From Trichoplax adhaerens (taxonomy: Eukaryota > Placozoa > Uniplacotomia > Trichoplacea > Trichoplacidae): 64,000 nt of DNA. The notes beneath the pieces were generated by a model that worked only from the letters and a program-made list of their open reading frames with translations, had not been told where the DNA came from and did not search any database. Below are positions 29,534-42,600 of the stretch, in pieces. The first letter of the stretch is position 1. Each line of letters starts with the position of its first letter. The stretch is from positions 5,329 through 69,328 of the forward strand of contig NW_002060951.1 in assembly GCF_000150275.1 (NCBI RefSeq), in the 5' to 3' direction. The position numbers were made by a program, and so were the translations under genes.

Positions 29534-31317
29534 ATGATTTGTAGATACTATACAGCTTTGACGTGTTCTCGTTTTGTATAAAATCCATATTGTTATAAAA
29601 TTGAAAATAATCAAAGATTAATTAAAGTAAATTTCTCTTTTGGATGTAGTTAGTATTATTATTTGATAATTTTATGTAAACTTTAATAAGTAGAGTTTGT
29701 TAATTTTAATGATATAACCGACCGTGTCCTAAATAATAAAATAGACTTCACGATGGCGCATGTGTCGATGATCACACGAGAGCCTCTTTCCAACGCATGA
29801 AGCAGCCCTGCATTTGTTTACTTGATGAAGATTAAAACGTAGAAAGAAAGTAAAATATCGATTGGAAATATCGTACACAAGCCGATGTAAAGTCTTTATT
29901 GGAAGATTTGTAAAATACATTTAATGTAAATATAGTGTTATAATTTCGACAGTAAAAGTTAATTTTTACGTTTTGACGTAGAGAAAACTGTTACTAAAAT
30001 TGAAGAAAGTGTGATATTTGCGATGAAATTTGTCAGTGACGAACAGTTTTATATCTAGCAATAATTGATATTATGGTATATTTCAACTTTTAGCAATCAA
30101 CAGCACTAATCTCCCTCATCGTTCATTCTTTTGTTTGGCTTTGTTCCTTACCAAAATGTACAGGATAAATGATGGTTTCACCACCTTTTGTAGTTGTCTA
30201 CTTGCTTCTGATTAATCTTACCGAAGATGCTCTGTAATTAGTGATTGGAAAAGAAACAAATTTTAGTTGTATGAAGTATAAGCGTATACCTTAGTATCAG
30301 TTACTATGCACCAATAGATTATTATTGACTTTAAGCAATGTTAACTGCCATAATTCACTGTGTATCAATGAGATAATGTACACTATGAATCCATATATCA
30401 TTACTCTAAACTTAAGAATACTGTAATTATAAACGCCGCATGTAAAATTTTATTTACTTTATTTCATGTTCATCATTTAATATTTGCAACGTGTTTTTTT
30501 ATTATTACGTCAATCATGATCTGAGATTCCCTAGTTTATCTACAGTGCTATGAATCGCTTCTTTCATAATTTTATAAATTAAACTAAATAGCTTGTCTGC
30601 TTGTATTACGATACTAATGTACAGTCATTATTGGTCTTGATTATCTTCGTATGCAATATGGCATTGGAGAACAATGTGCAATAAAGTACAATTCACTCAA
30701 ATCTTTAGCAATGCAATACAGTATTAATTATATTATATTAACTATGTAATTATGATATTAATTGTTATCAGCAGATGTTACTGCCGACAATTTCATAAAA
30801 CAAAGCCCAAATACAACAGATTTTTTTCGTTTTTGTTTCAACATTGTGAGAAAATTCCCAACTACGATACATATTTAATATTTTAGAGGGCCATCTTTTG
30901 CAGGATAGTGCGCGATACAGTAGCGTAAACCTCTATTAGAATTCATTGAATTGGTTTTACAGTTCAATTTAATAATTATTTATCCTATGTTATTGCAATA
31001 CTATACAGTACAATGAGTCGCGCTGCAGAAAGCGCGTACTACTGTGGTATTTTGTATGTGATAAGAGATTGTAGATGCATTATTCTTTTTGTCAATATAT
31101 AGTACAGTACAATATAGTCGATGATTAGAGACCCTGTAAAAAGAGACTAGTGTACGGTAATGTTATTTATTACTGGTCGATTCCTCGCTCGTTATACTGT
31201 ACTGGTCTTTTACTTTTTAGTTTTTACTTATTGCTATCACATGGTGTACTGGATGATACGCCAGCGAGCGAGCGAGCTGAGCAAATTCAGTAGTACTGCA
31301 CTGTGTCACATATAGTG

Positions 31318-31382
31318 TATTGTCATATGATATACTGTATATGACATATACACTTATTATACAGTATGTGCATATGACAATA
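31318..31382. repeat. Imperfect inverted repeat (hairpin)
   Basis: Outer arms tattgtcatatg (31318-31329) and catatgacaata (31371-31382) are perfectly complementary. Pairing continues inward imperfectly through tatactgta/acagtatgtg. It lies just after a GCGA repeat in gene-free DNA. Confidence 0.75.
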
Positions 31383-31502
31383 TACTGGATGTATCCGTCC
31401 GTCACATTTAGCTAAAATTCTACCACTATCTTTGATATCGCCAATTACTTCAATGTTTTTCGATAAGATATATTAGGTGATATGCACGCGCAACTTCTGT
31501 CT

Positions 31503-31522
31503 ATCTCTCTCTCTCTCTCTCT
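31503..31522. repeat. (CT)n microsatellite
   Basis: About nine consecutive CT dinucleotides within an intergenic region. Confidence 0.9.
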
Positions 31523-31688
31523 TTGACTTTTGAAAGGCTATTAAAGGACCTATTCCCATAATATAAGTTAGTGATCGATATCGTGCTACTCTCTGATTCT
31601 ATGTGTTTCTTCTGATATGATTTCAAATCATTCTACTTTCTCTGTATTATTTGTATATGTATTGACTCACGTATTCGACACAAAATAT

Positions 31689-32235
31689 TACATACTGTAT
31701 GTACAGTGTACAGTACGCTACTCATTGCACCGTACTGTGTACTGCACTATACTGTAGACTGTAGAGGTCACGTACGGGTACGGTGCAACACTGCAGAAGC
31801 GTTGGAGTAATTGAGGCGGCATTCAGTACTCAGTATCGTACGGTGGCCGAGAACAGCACTGTACAAGTGTACAGTACTGTATTGTACTCAATCTGTGTCT
31901 CAATCCGAGTCAATCGTGAAGGCTTTTGAAATTTTTCCATTCACAAAAAACTATACAGTACTGTGCACTGTACAAGTGTACATTGTACTGTACTACTAAA
32001 ATGACAAGCAAAATACGGTTGGCAGTCAGAGATTACTAAAAATTAGCAGTCCTTGAGGCAGTATTACTGTACTGTAGGTCGGAGTTGAGAGTGAGTACCA
32101 GCGTTGTTGATAATACTGTACAATGTTTAATTTAAAGTCGGCTAGTAGTCTAATCCAGTATTTAGTGATTTAGTACAGTACTGTATAATACAGTACAGTA
32201 AGCCAGAGTTGACTTTGATATCGACCTACTGTACT
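31689..32235. repeat. CAGTA/TACTG strand-switching pentamer array 3
   Basis: Two denser parts, about 31689-31995 and 32060-32235, of CAGTA and TACTG pentamers in both orientations with ordinary sequence between. Same pattern as arrays 1 and 2, including TACTGTACAGT palindromes. An open frame through 31811-31999 is an artefact of the repeat. Confidence 0.8.
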
Positions 32236-33718
32236 GTACATTGACTGTAGTCTGTAGGTGTTCTCGGTCATGCGCATCACAGCAGTGCATTGGATTTGAT
32301 CTTCCACTAAGTTTTAACTTTAACAGGAAAGCACGAGGAGTCTGCAGCACACCAACGGAACCTGCAAAGCTGCGAAGGAGTAAGTAACGCATTAGATATT
32401 TGCATCCAATCACTTTGTCAGTAATTATTCCGAACACTAAATCATGCTGGTATATTAGAGAGATGATGTATCTAGTTATTGCTGTATTTGCTGGTGAATA
32501 TATCTTGACTCTTCTTGGTATACCTTGTATCGTAAAGACGTGAAAGTTCTAGTTTTTCCCACAGGTCAAAGCAGATTGTTCGCTACCGTAAATGTTCACA
32601 ATTCACCATTTACCTTCGCATCTCACAACTGTTGGTTAATTTTACAAATACGACAGAAATAATTATTACTGTATAACGGTGTATGTCAATATAATTTTTC
32701 CAAAGTATTTTATTAATTACAGTAAAAGAAATGTTTAACGCTAGAGCTGAATGGTTTCAGTTATCGACGCACTGTACAACTCAGTGTACAGTCGATTTTA
32801 ACTACGAGCCGAATGATATCGAATCTTGATAGACATCTTCAGTCGATTTTTTGGGACAGTCTATCTACTTTGTGTACAGTATTCTGAATGTAAATTTTGA
32901 ATAGGTATCAGCACAATACTATCTAAAATTAACTCGTTCCAACTAAAAACATTTGAATAATGCGTTGGATCTTATTATTTTATTACATTTAATATTGACT
33001 GTCAGGTTAATACACCATACACTATTACTCACGGCATATTGAGATATAGTCATATCGCTGAAGTGGTTTTTCGTACCATTTGCTTGTACATTTAGAATCG
33101 ATTATGCATCTTTTTTTACCTAATTATATCGTTATAATACATTATTCTATAATAAAAACGTTATAACTGTACCTCTAAATCATTGACAAACTCTACTTTT
33201 TGATACTGTACTACTGTGTTGCTTTACGTATGCGTTTATAGTGGTAGTCATGTTGTCTAATCATTTCACTATACAGTACACTTAAAAAATTCGATAGAAA
33301 ATGTACGAAGTACAGCATATGTATCTTTTTAACTGCAATTCACAATCATTCAAATCAAATACTATCAAATTCAATTGGGTTTATTTAAACCTAATGAAGG
33401 TAGATACATAAAACTGGAGCTTTAAGCGAATCCTTATAACCCTTATACATCAATATCAAATATTGTCAGTAGTTGTATCTTAGGCGAGTAGATTCTGTGC
33501 TATATACAACTGGCAATGTTACAATCTAATGGGTTTTCCGCTTGTTTTTGCGCTATCCATATTTTATACTACTATAATTCTTGCTATTGAAGCGTCCCTG
33601 ACATACTTGACGATTATAACTTCTTTGGCTTCATCTTAGCAATTGTCATCGAAAGTGCTTAGTTAAACGTTTTAATAAATGGACTGCTTTATAGATACCG
33701 TAGTACGTGAGTGGACTA

Positions 33719-35086
33719 ATGAATCAGGAGAAAGTTAATAAATTACAACATCAAGTCCGCCAAGTCCGCATTGGTGGCAAGGTAACTAAAGTTCATTTTG
33801 TGTTTGATTTATTTTAATTCAATCTTGATGATAGCGCTTGTAATGTGCATTACCCATCGATTATTTAAGGATCATTTGTAGAGTAATTGCAATTGATATC
33901 CTTACTGTACGTTCTTTTTCTTGTAACGTTCTTAGGGGACACCAAGGAGAAAGAAGAAAGTTGTTCATAGAAGTGCAACTACTGATGATAAAAAGTTACA
34001 GGTACAAACACAGTATAATATTGACTGGATGTTGTGGCTAAATCTGCTTGCTAGGCTACTGTTGATCTATCAGCCTCACTTATTAGGAGATAAATATGTT
34101 GGAAATTGTATCTGATATTATGCTTTTGTATCACTGAAGACTACCTTAAAGAAGATTCCGGTCAACCAAATTCCTAGTATAGAAGAGGTATACTTGGATT
34201 TTCTGTTTACGAATTTCATTTAAACTAATCTCCAATATCTGTATATCATTGATGTGCTGTAAATGCACTTCTAATAGCCTGTCTGGATACCCACCCTATA
34301 ATCAATTTCATTAATGTTAAACTATCTATAACCTCTAGGTCAACATGATTAAAAGTAATGACACTGTTATCCATTTTGCAAATCCCAAAGGTACCGTAAA
34401 TTATCTTTCCATCTTGTAATTTTACCTCCTTTCCATGTGTTCATATCGTAATATTTTATTCCAAATTTATTTTTTAGTACAAGCTTCTCTTGCTGCCAAT
34501 ATCTTTGCAATTTCTGGTCATGCAGAAAATAAAAGTAATTATTGACAACAATTTAGCCATGGTATCAGTTGCTTGACGGGATTAGTAAATTTCTTGTAAT
34601 GATTAATGGATTTCTTAATTTCGTTTCAGCTGTTGCCGAAATGATACCTGGCATTTTGAATCAAATGGTACGACACCTATTTATTGACGATAATTAGTTT
34701 GTGTATGGTAACTGATAACTATTTTTCGTATCCTAAAATTAGGGTGGTGATAGACTTGCTAATTTACAACACTTGGTTCAGAAATATGTGTCGGCAGGTA
34801 AATGTTGCAAAACTAGTAGACATTATTGAATTCAATTTCTGGTGTTATGCTTACTGAAACCAAACACTGTCAATTACGTTAAGGTGAAAATCCTAAAGCC
34901 CCTGTAGAAGCCGATGACGATGTTCCAGGTTGAAAATCTTTACATATGCTTATTGTACAATTTGTGGAAATATAATCTTATAAATGTATGTATGTATAGT
35001 TTACAAGTATAGATACTAACGCCCTCTTTTGACTTACAGATTTGGTGGAAAACTTCGACGAAGCATCGAAAGATGAATCTACTTAG
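33719..35086 (+). CDS. BTF3: Transcription factor BTF3 / nascent polypeptide-associated complex subunit beta
   Basis: Nine exons: 33719-33781, 33936-34001, 34140-34187, 34339-34390, 34478-34534, 34629-34666, 34743-34797, 34884-34928, 35040-35086; 156 residues, close to the short human isoform. Start ATG gives MNQEKVNKLQHQVRQVRIGG, followed by the basic ribosome-binding segment (GTPRRKKKVVHRSATTDDKK) and NAC-domain residues (VNMIKSNDTVIHFANPK, ISGHAE, EMIPGILNQM). It ends with the family's DDDVPDLVENFDEASK. The NAC heterodimer binds nascent chains at the ribosome exit and prevents mistargeting. A 9-bp tandem duplication in exon 1 adds three residues relative to the usual KLQAQVRIGG. Very secure. 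Confidence 0.96.
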
Positions 35087-35479
35087 ATGTCAGCCTATTT
35101 TAACTTTCATGCCGTTTACAACAACATTTATCTTTTAGCTAATTTTGCCTTTTTTCTCTTTTAAGTATTAAGTATAGTGAGGCCTAAAAATACTAATTTT
35201 AGGGCCTTTCTTTGTTGCTCATCGCGTTTCACAGTGTAACATTTGTAATTGAAACGCATACAATATCGCAATTCAACGTTCTAATTAAAAAGTTGTATAA
35301 AAAATTTTATGATCGTAATTATTTTTTGATCATTTCACAAATTTGTTGCGGTTGGCCAGAGGTTATTATCATAAAATATCTCAGAGACGCAACCGCGCTG
35401 TATAACTATAATACCTTAGTTGCTGGATAGTGTTGACGTTGACGTAATAGTAAGCATATCTTTATACTGATGAGCTACT
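35087..35479. other. Short intergenic region between convergent BTF3 and PIGW
   Basis: About 390 bp between two stop codons. The plus-strand open frame at 35212-35430 has no family features. This stretch should contain both 3' UTRs. Confidence 0.6.
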
Positions 35480-37722
35480 TTACCATATTTTAGTTGTTAC
35501 TTTGTTTACATGTAATACAACAATTATAAAAGAAACAGCGTATATGTAACCAACTAGAATAACGGCTGCTAAAATATTATCTACTCTGATTGTATTCATA
35601 CTCAAATTTACACTACCAGTCATTACATTCGCTAATAAAAAATATCCTAACTGGTTCCTTTCGATAGCCGCATACAAACATGCGCATGTGCGATTTCTAT
35701 CTGAGGAGTCCTGCTAGCAAAGTATAGCCAAAAACATTGCTGTTTTAATTTGATTGCACAATCAACATCAGTCTACTATTACAGTATTATTGAAACCTAA
35801 CTACAACATTCATAGTTACCTTGGTCATTTTCAATTCTGTATCACGTAACTCCAGTGTAGGCGTGCATACTGAACATCCAGCTAATGGCATTTCTTCGCA
35901 AAAGTTACCCGTCATAGTAAAATAGGTACTGATAAGTTCCACCAGTAAGTACATAAATATATTGAAAGCCATAAAGGCTAGCTGTAATTTAAAGCCATAT
36001 TATAAATGAGACGCACAAGTAAGAACATAACTTAGATCAAACAGTATTGTCTAAATAAACTCAATCATAGACTTACCATCCATAGAACGTACGAAAAATT
36101 GGCAAATCGTCGAGATACGGGCTCGAACAATTCGGCATTGAACCAAGTGAGTTCCCATAAAACGATATCAACAATAATCAATATTACTAAGACCTTTAAC
36201 CACCTAGTTAAAGACGATCTGCATTCAAGATAATAGATATGCAACTTAGAAATAAAATTTACAATTACTACTGTAAACCAACTTACATATCAAATTAAGT
36301 ATTTACAAGCGATTAAATAAAGAAATAATGACTCCAGATCAAATCTAGTAGTACTAGTAAATTTCAAATTAATTATAGTTACGCAAGTGTTTCTCAGCTA
36401 CTGACATTGGTTTTAGTAGTTGTTTGCCGATTTCTATTCCAATTAGGTACAATGATAAATATCCAATACAAGAGAATATCCCTTCTCTATTGGCTTCAAT
36501 AATTCCGTTTCTCCCTCCACTTCCATCAAATCCCGAAATTATAACATCTTTCAAATTATAGTTTGTTAATGTAACTTGATAAAATACACCAATGCAAGCT
36601 CCAATTAATCCACTAAGGCTGATCGGGATGATAATAAATATCAGGGACGCCAGTAACTATATTCGAAAAGATGCAATGACCAATGTAAAAAATTTATCAT
36701 TATTATTTATTTATTATTGATAGTAGAAAACATTTTAACCTGCCAATACATTTGTGTTTACTATATGAGTGTCAATTTACCTACCCTAATGGCAGCCAAG
36801 GTAAAAAAGAAATTCCAGTGCACCCCGTACTCACTTACATGTAGTTGATAATTTATACCTGCTGTAGCAATCAAACGACCAACACCTATCACTACTAAGG
36901 GCATTATCGACTTTAATGATTTTACTAATGATGACGAAAAGGGGGCAGAGGCATTGCCTTGATGTAAATTATTATCTGAGAAGAAATTCCAGACATCAAG
37001 TATTAATTATCCAGTCATTCTGAGACATCTCAATTTTAAAGATCTAGTCTGTAATATAACAATACATCCGAATACAAGATACAATGGCTAAAATCTTTAA
37101 AATGATACAGAATCACAATTTTAACATTCTAATGGCTTATGCCTTTCTTAGTTTAGGAGTAATTCAGCTTTTGTACGTTAAGTTCAAAAACTAAGCAATC
37201 TTAAATAGTTTAGTGTGTCAATAAATGGTGAATATTATTGCTCTTACCTTTGCCACGAGCAGTTTGAGCTTTTTTATTGTAACGATAGATAGAATATCTC
37301 GCTTCAGGTGCAACGATAGCAGCTGCTAAAACGAAGCAACCTACACCAATATCCATAAGCCCATGTCCATAGGTTTCGGCTTTTGCAAGACATCTTGGAA
37401 AGATTTTAAAGTCAACAGCAAGAATAGCAATAGCTGTGCAGATGTTGACCTCAATTCTGTAGTAGGATATGAATTTCAGCTGACAACTAACATTTAAATT
37501 ATTGAAGTCTATTTTCTTCTTAGATAAGGAATGTCTAGGTGGTTGTTGATATCGCCACAAAATGCTTGCTACGATTATTGTTATCATTGTCACGAAGAGA
37601 ACATAGCAATAATCATACATAATTGTACACGATAAAAGAAATGGCAGGCATAAACAAGCAACGTCTAAGGTAAATCTGGACCTAAAATGCGTAGAAACCA
37701 TTAGCATACAATTAGCTGGCAT
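35480..37722 (-). CDS. PIGW: GPI inositol acyltransferase PIG-W (GWT1 family); N-terminus incomplete
   Basis: Six minus-strand exons, 5' to 3': 37248-37722, 36785-36975, 36402-36656, 36077-36244, 35820-35981, 35480-35713; 494 residues from the ATG at 37720-37722 (human 504). Landmarks shared with human PIGW and yeast GWT1: TAIAILAVDFKIFPR, GHGLMDIGVG, EYGVHWNFFFT, GFDGSGGRNGIIEANREGI, SRRFAN, ERNQLGYFLLANVMTGSVNL. It acylates the inositol ring of GlcN-PI in the ER during GPI-anchor synthesis; many hydrophobic helices are visible. Compared with homologues the first about 40 residues (first helix and the N-terminal NG motif) are missing, so an unlocated upstream exon is likely and the chosen ATG may be internal. 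Confidence 0.93.
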
Positions 37723-38054
37723 AAGTCTGCTTTTATTTAATGCATTAAGAATCACTCATGTTACAAAGGCTAACCAATACAGTATTCCTGTATTACGCAC
37801 ATTACTGTATATTGCGAAAGTATGTGGCAGCGTATTTCCTGTATAACGTAAAATGCATAATGGAATCATTTATTTTATAAAAATACGTATATTTAATTAC
37901 AGTAAGGCTTATGCGTAAGTAAAATACGCGTGGTGCTATTAATACCGGTGGATCTCTAAATGGACATTTTCGATCAGATTAATAAATATTCGTAAATAAT
38001 AAATGTATTAGATCGTGGAATGTGAGGAGTTTACAATCACCATCGTAGATACTT

Positions 38055-38297
38055 ATGCCAAGAAGATTTTTTACAGAACTTCTTCAAAATCATTCTATAG
38101 ATTTAGATAATTATCGCAAAGTCGAGGAAACACTGAGTAGATTAATCAAATTTTATTACATCAAAAGAGCTTACCATTGGTTTGAACGGTTTAATTTGAT
38201 GCCAATGAGAGCAATAATACATTGTCGAAATAAGATGGAAATCGGCATTAATGATGTTAGAGATAGTATTTCAATAGTAGTTGTACCGTTGAGATGA
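38055..38297 (+). CDS. Hypothetical 80-residue open frame, unrecognised
   Basis: ATG-started frame beginning MPRRFFTELLQNHSIDLDNY and continuing with charged and hydrophobic residues (RKVEETLSRLIKFYY, HWFERFNLMPM) to a TGA. Its amino-acid mix looks more protein-like than the surrounding short frames, but I recognise no family, see no signal peptide and cannot attach other exons. It may be chance, a small gene, or an exon remnant. Confidence 0.2.
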   Translation: MPRRFFTELLQNHSIDLDNYRKVEETLSRLIKFYYIKRAYHWFERFNLMPMRAIIHCRNKMEIGINDVRDSISIVVVPLR

Positions 38298-38884
38298 CTG
38301 ACAAACTGTTCTCTTTCTAGCCTAGAATCGGTATCCATAATGTTTCTCCTGCATACAATCTACATATGCATAAAGCTAAATCTTAATTCTCGATGTTGCT
38401 TAGGTGATCGATGAGGACAGTAAGTGTACGTTCATGCAATCAAGATATCGATCGATTGATTACAATATCCTATCACTACTAGAAGCACGAAATCTACTGG
38501 GCCAAATAATATTCTGTTATATCTAGGCCAAGAAGTATTGCCCTAGGTTGATTAAAATCGAAGTGTACGGAATCCTTTTAACCAAATTATAACAGATTTA
38601 ACAGTAATTTATCGCAAAATTCCTCAAGCTACCTCATGACTTGTATGTAAGTGCTCGTATACCTTGATTTATCGTACCGCAATAATCTCAATCCTTGTAA
38701 TAATGAATAATATACAATAAAATTAGAGCTGAGTAGCTGTGATGCCAATAGCAAGGCGTATGTGGATTCCTTTCTGGACTAGAAGAAGTTTAGTTTAGCA
38801 AGATATTGCAACAATCTGTGAGTTTTGTTTACAGCTGGAGCACCTAGGAGTGACCATTTCCCTTACAGGTTTCCATAGTTTCTG

Positions 38885-39010
38885 TAGTACTGCGCTGTAC
38901 TGTACCATGGGCTACTAAAATACCAGCAGATTTAGTAATAGTCCATGACGGTACAGTGCAGATCATATACTCTACAGTATGTTAAAGGCGTACAGTACAT
39001 ACTGTACAGC
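38885..39010. repeat. Small CAGTA/TACTG patch (array 4)
   Basis: Scattered gtactg, tacagta and tacagtac words, ending in gtacagtacatactgtacagc around 38990-39010. Weaker version of the larger arrays. Confidence 0.6.
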
Positions 39011-39632
39011 ATTACCGACATTGTGTAGTATGCTAAACCTACACTATCTTATGTGCAATACATAACTGCCTCGGCCATACACAACACTCATAATTTTTCA
39101 TCGTTCTGTAAACTATATGACTACTAGTAAACTATATATCGCTCTCGCTCGTAGGCTAAATACGCAAACATTGATTAGGAGCAAGTAGAAAAGGACCACT
39201 GCTGCAGTCTGAATAAACCAACGATATGCAAGGACAACAGTAGCTGCAAAACCTGTAAATACTGAAATTGTGAGCTCAACAGAGTTTGCATGCAGATATC
39301 CGCTGTCCAAAATATAGTATATTGAGCAATACAGAGCTCATTGGAATACTTTCTTTAGGACTGCTTTATATGATTGGTATACTATCCTCAATTTAAGACC
39401 TTCTCCGGCTATCATGCTAAACTGCTACTGACACAGTCGTGTGCGCAATTAATACGACTTTGCAAAGGTTAGCCTATGGATATTGTATTCTAATTTTGCT
39501 GAAATCAGCTACGAGATACGTGTAAGAATGTAAATGCAATCAAATGAATTTACTGTTAATACATAACATGTTGTACGCTTATAGAAGGTGCTATATTTTA
39601 GCATATTAAGTTATAGTCCTTGCTAGCACATC

Positions 39633-42600
39633 ATGGTCGAGGTCCTGCGAGAAAAGCATCAACCATCATTCCATACTTTACAATCTACAAATATTGATTC
39701 TGCAAGTGATGTAGCAGAAATACAGAAATGTCTTCTTGCATGGTACGATGCTAATAAAAGGGATCTACCGTGGAGGAGAATGGTAAAATCAACTGTACTT
39801 GTATACTTGTATATAGACATTTTCTAATAAGATTACCGGCTAAATAGAAGCCAGAAATCACTTTGGATCGCTATCCATAATCTAGCGTTTATTTCTCTTA
39901 TCAGGCTACAGTAGAAGACATTGACAGAAGGGCATATTCAGGTACAGTAAATTGACTTCGAAGCAGTGACATTTACGTGAAGTAGAAAAAACAGCACAAT
40001 ATTATTCCCGGATAAATTGTGATGCCAATTAATTCTAAAATTAATCAGTTATCTCCAGTTGGAAAACATTGATTATGCTAATTATCGTTATTTTTTGACT
40101 CCTTTCATTATGTAGTTTGGGTATCCGAAATAATGTTGCAGCAGGTACTTATGATTAAAACTGATTTATGAAAAACGCAGCATTAGCACTGTTATCTAAA
40201 GATTATTACTTTAACTGTGAGTTCAACGCAATAGAATAGGATAGCATATCTCCTTCTATTATGCAATAATATACTGCCTTGTTTTATCAAAATACTCATT
40301 CTGAGATGTATCAAATAGTAATTAATCAATATCAAGTTAAGTATTTTCACTTAATTAATATCAGTATCCGTATTAATAAAGGCATATCTTGCACGCGATC
40401 AGAGCTCTAATCAAATTTATAAAACTAGCTAGAGTAAAATCAATTGATGTGCTTATAGTTAATTAATATAATGAAACTGTGTGAGGTATTTGTTGCTCGT
40501 TAAATGCGGTATCATATTATCAACTGCGAAATAATTAAGTTCAACAACTATACAGATCCAGTAGTATCCACATGCTATTCTATCGTACCAGTATATTACG
40601 CTTGTGATATCAACACATAGAGGAAGACCCTGTTACAGCTAGATCGCTGATAACGTTGCTTTATTTTATCCGCAGACGCAAGTTGCAACTGTTATTAGTT
40701 ACTATAACAAGTGGATAAAGGTATTATATGATGTTTAAATCTAATCACAATTAATTAATTATTATAGTTGTGCCGTTGATTTTCTAAGAAATAGTGACTA
40801 CCAGTAATCCAAAGAATCATTTTAACCCTACAAATATCGAAATTTAAATTTTAATGTAGAAATGGCCAACAATCAAAGCCCTTAGTGAAGCAACCTTAGA
40901 GGTAGTTCTGTTAATCTACTGATTAATTTTTACGTAATTCCATGATAACGTGTCTCATGAGTAAGATTGCATGAATGATCAACAGTTAGGCAATAAAAAA
41001 ATGTAAATATCTTACCTACAGTATATATATATAATTATATATAATATATGAGATAATAATGAAATATAAAAATGAAATATATTACTGCGTAGGAAGTCAA
41101 CGAGTTATGGTCTGGTCTCGGATATTATTCACGAGCGCGGAGGCTTCACGAAGGTGTAATAAAGGTTACATTTTCTTAATTTGTCAAATATTCTGCTCAA
41201 CCAGGATTTAAATCGCCTTACCAATGGCTGAAAGCTTACATTTAAAGGTATATTTCTATATTTCAGATAATGACCAAGTTTAATGGCCATATGCCACGGA
41301 ATGCATCTGAGTTACATAAAGAAATTCCGGGTATAGGACGATATACTGCAAGTTAGTGCCGTAATGATATGCACATACTATATCAAACGCTTATAGGTTC
41401 AGAAAATAACCAGTTTTTAACGCTAGAAGTATTCATTTTCATCAGGTGCTATTGCTTCGATATCATACGGTGAGGTAAGAATTGCGAAGTGGACGACAAC
41501 AACTTTTCGTCATTATTAGTATTCTATCTTTGATAACGCATCCGTTTGTAATCCGTTAAAAGCTAATGCCCTGTATTCTCTAAATAAGGTAACTGGTGTC
41601 GTAGATGGTAATGTCATCCGTGTTTTATCAAGATTACGAGCTATTGGTGCTGAAAGTAACAGTAAAGTAGCTGTCGAAGCGATATGGTTTGTAACTTGAG
41701 AGTCGAGTGCTGTTTTTGTATACGTGAGACGAGTACGGTATAATATTAATGATACGTTACTGGGCCTAATCAGGACTTTAGCTAATATACTAGTCAACAA
41801 AAGTCGTCCTGGAGATCATAATCAGGCTAGTAAACTTAGTTACACTTCGCTAATACTGTTTTGATCTAGTTTTATTTAATTCTCTTCATTACATACGTTG
41901 CAGTGACCTTTTAGTGAGATTAATTCTGGTTTAACTTTATTTTTCATGGTTTGTAATTACAACGCAATACAGGCTGTCATGGAACTGGGTTCGACGGTAT
42001 GCACTCCAAGAAATCCGAACTGCAGTAGTTGTCCAATTAATGATTACTGCTTGGCTTTCAAACAAGTAATCAGAAGTGCACTTCAGAATTCTAATTGCTG
42101 TGACTCCTTAGCCAGAATGCAATTATTTAACGTTCTAGGTTAACCGACATAAGACTATAGAAACAAAATTAACGAAACGAAGTAATAGTGTTCGAAAAGA
42201 TTTAATAAATAATATCCAAGATATTGAAGAAGGTGAAAGCAAATTTGTATACTTAATCGATTAATGTTTTACTGTTTGAAATAAACTGTAATTGCAATTT
42301 AATCTTTTTTCTTTGAAATTGTTGTAGCTCCTTGTGTGTTATGCTTACCAATTACTTATAAATGGGATCCAAAGTAAGTACTGTTGATATAGCAACTGAT
42401 TTATAGTAAAAATACTGTATAAGACAGCTGTTTTTCCCCAATTGTTTTACCATTAATACGTTCGATCTAGCTTAGGAGTATTAAATTATCCCCAAAAGCA
42501 AGCTAAGAAACCTTCCAAAGAAGAAACGGTAAAACTACAAGTGCAACAGAATATTCGCATCCCATAGCATATCATTTTAATTATATTATTACAAAATGAC

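Larger units (their letters stand above)
29534..33718. other. Gene-poor region between the GPCR gene and BTF3
   Basis: I see no convincing exon on either strand. It holds a GCGA repeat (31263-31278), an imperfect hairpin (31318-31382), a (CT)n microsatellite (31503-31522) and CAGTA/TACTG array 3. Short open frames at 29420-29920, 31217-31405, 31811-31999 and 32162-32437 are in or near low-complexity DNA or have no family signal. Confidence 0.55.
37723..39632. other. Intergenic region between divergent PIGW and MUTYH
   Basis: Should contain the 5' exon of PIGW and the promoters of both genes. One open frame, 38055-38297 (+), is listed separately with low confidence. A short CAGTA/TACTG patch lies near 38885-39010. 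The minus-strand open frame 39113-39310 is hydrophobic but has no family match or splice support. Confidence 0.5.

Noticed and set aside
36369-36401. Donor gtaact at the end of a longer PIGW exon (to 36383)
   Set aside because: It leaves an incompatible phase with the next exon; the upstream donor gtagct at 36400-36401 keeps phase 0 and the homology.
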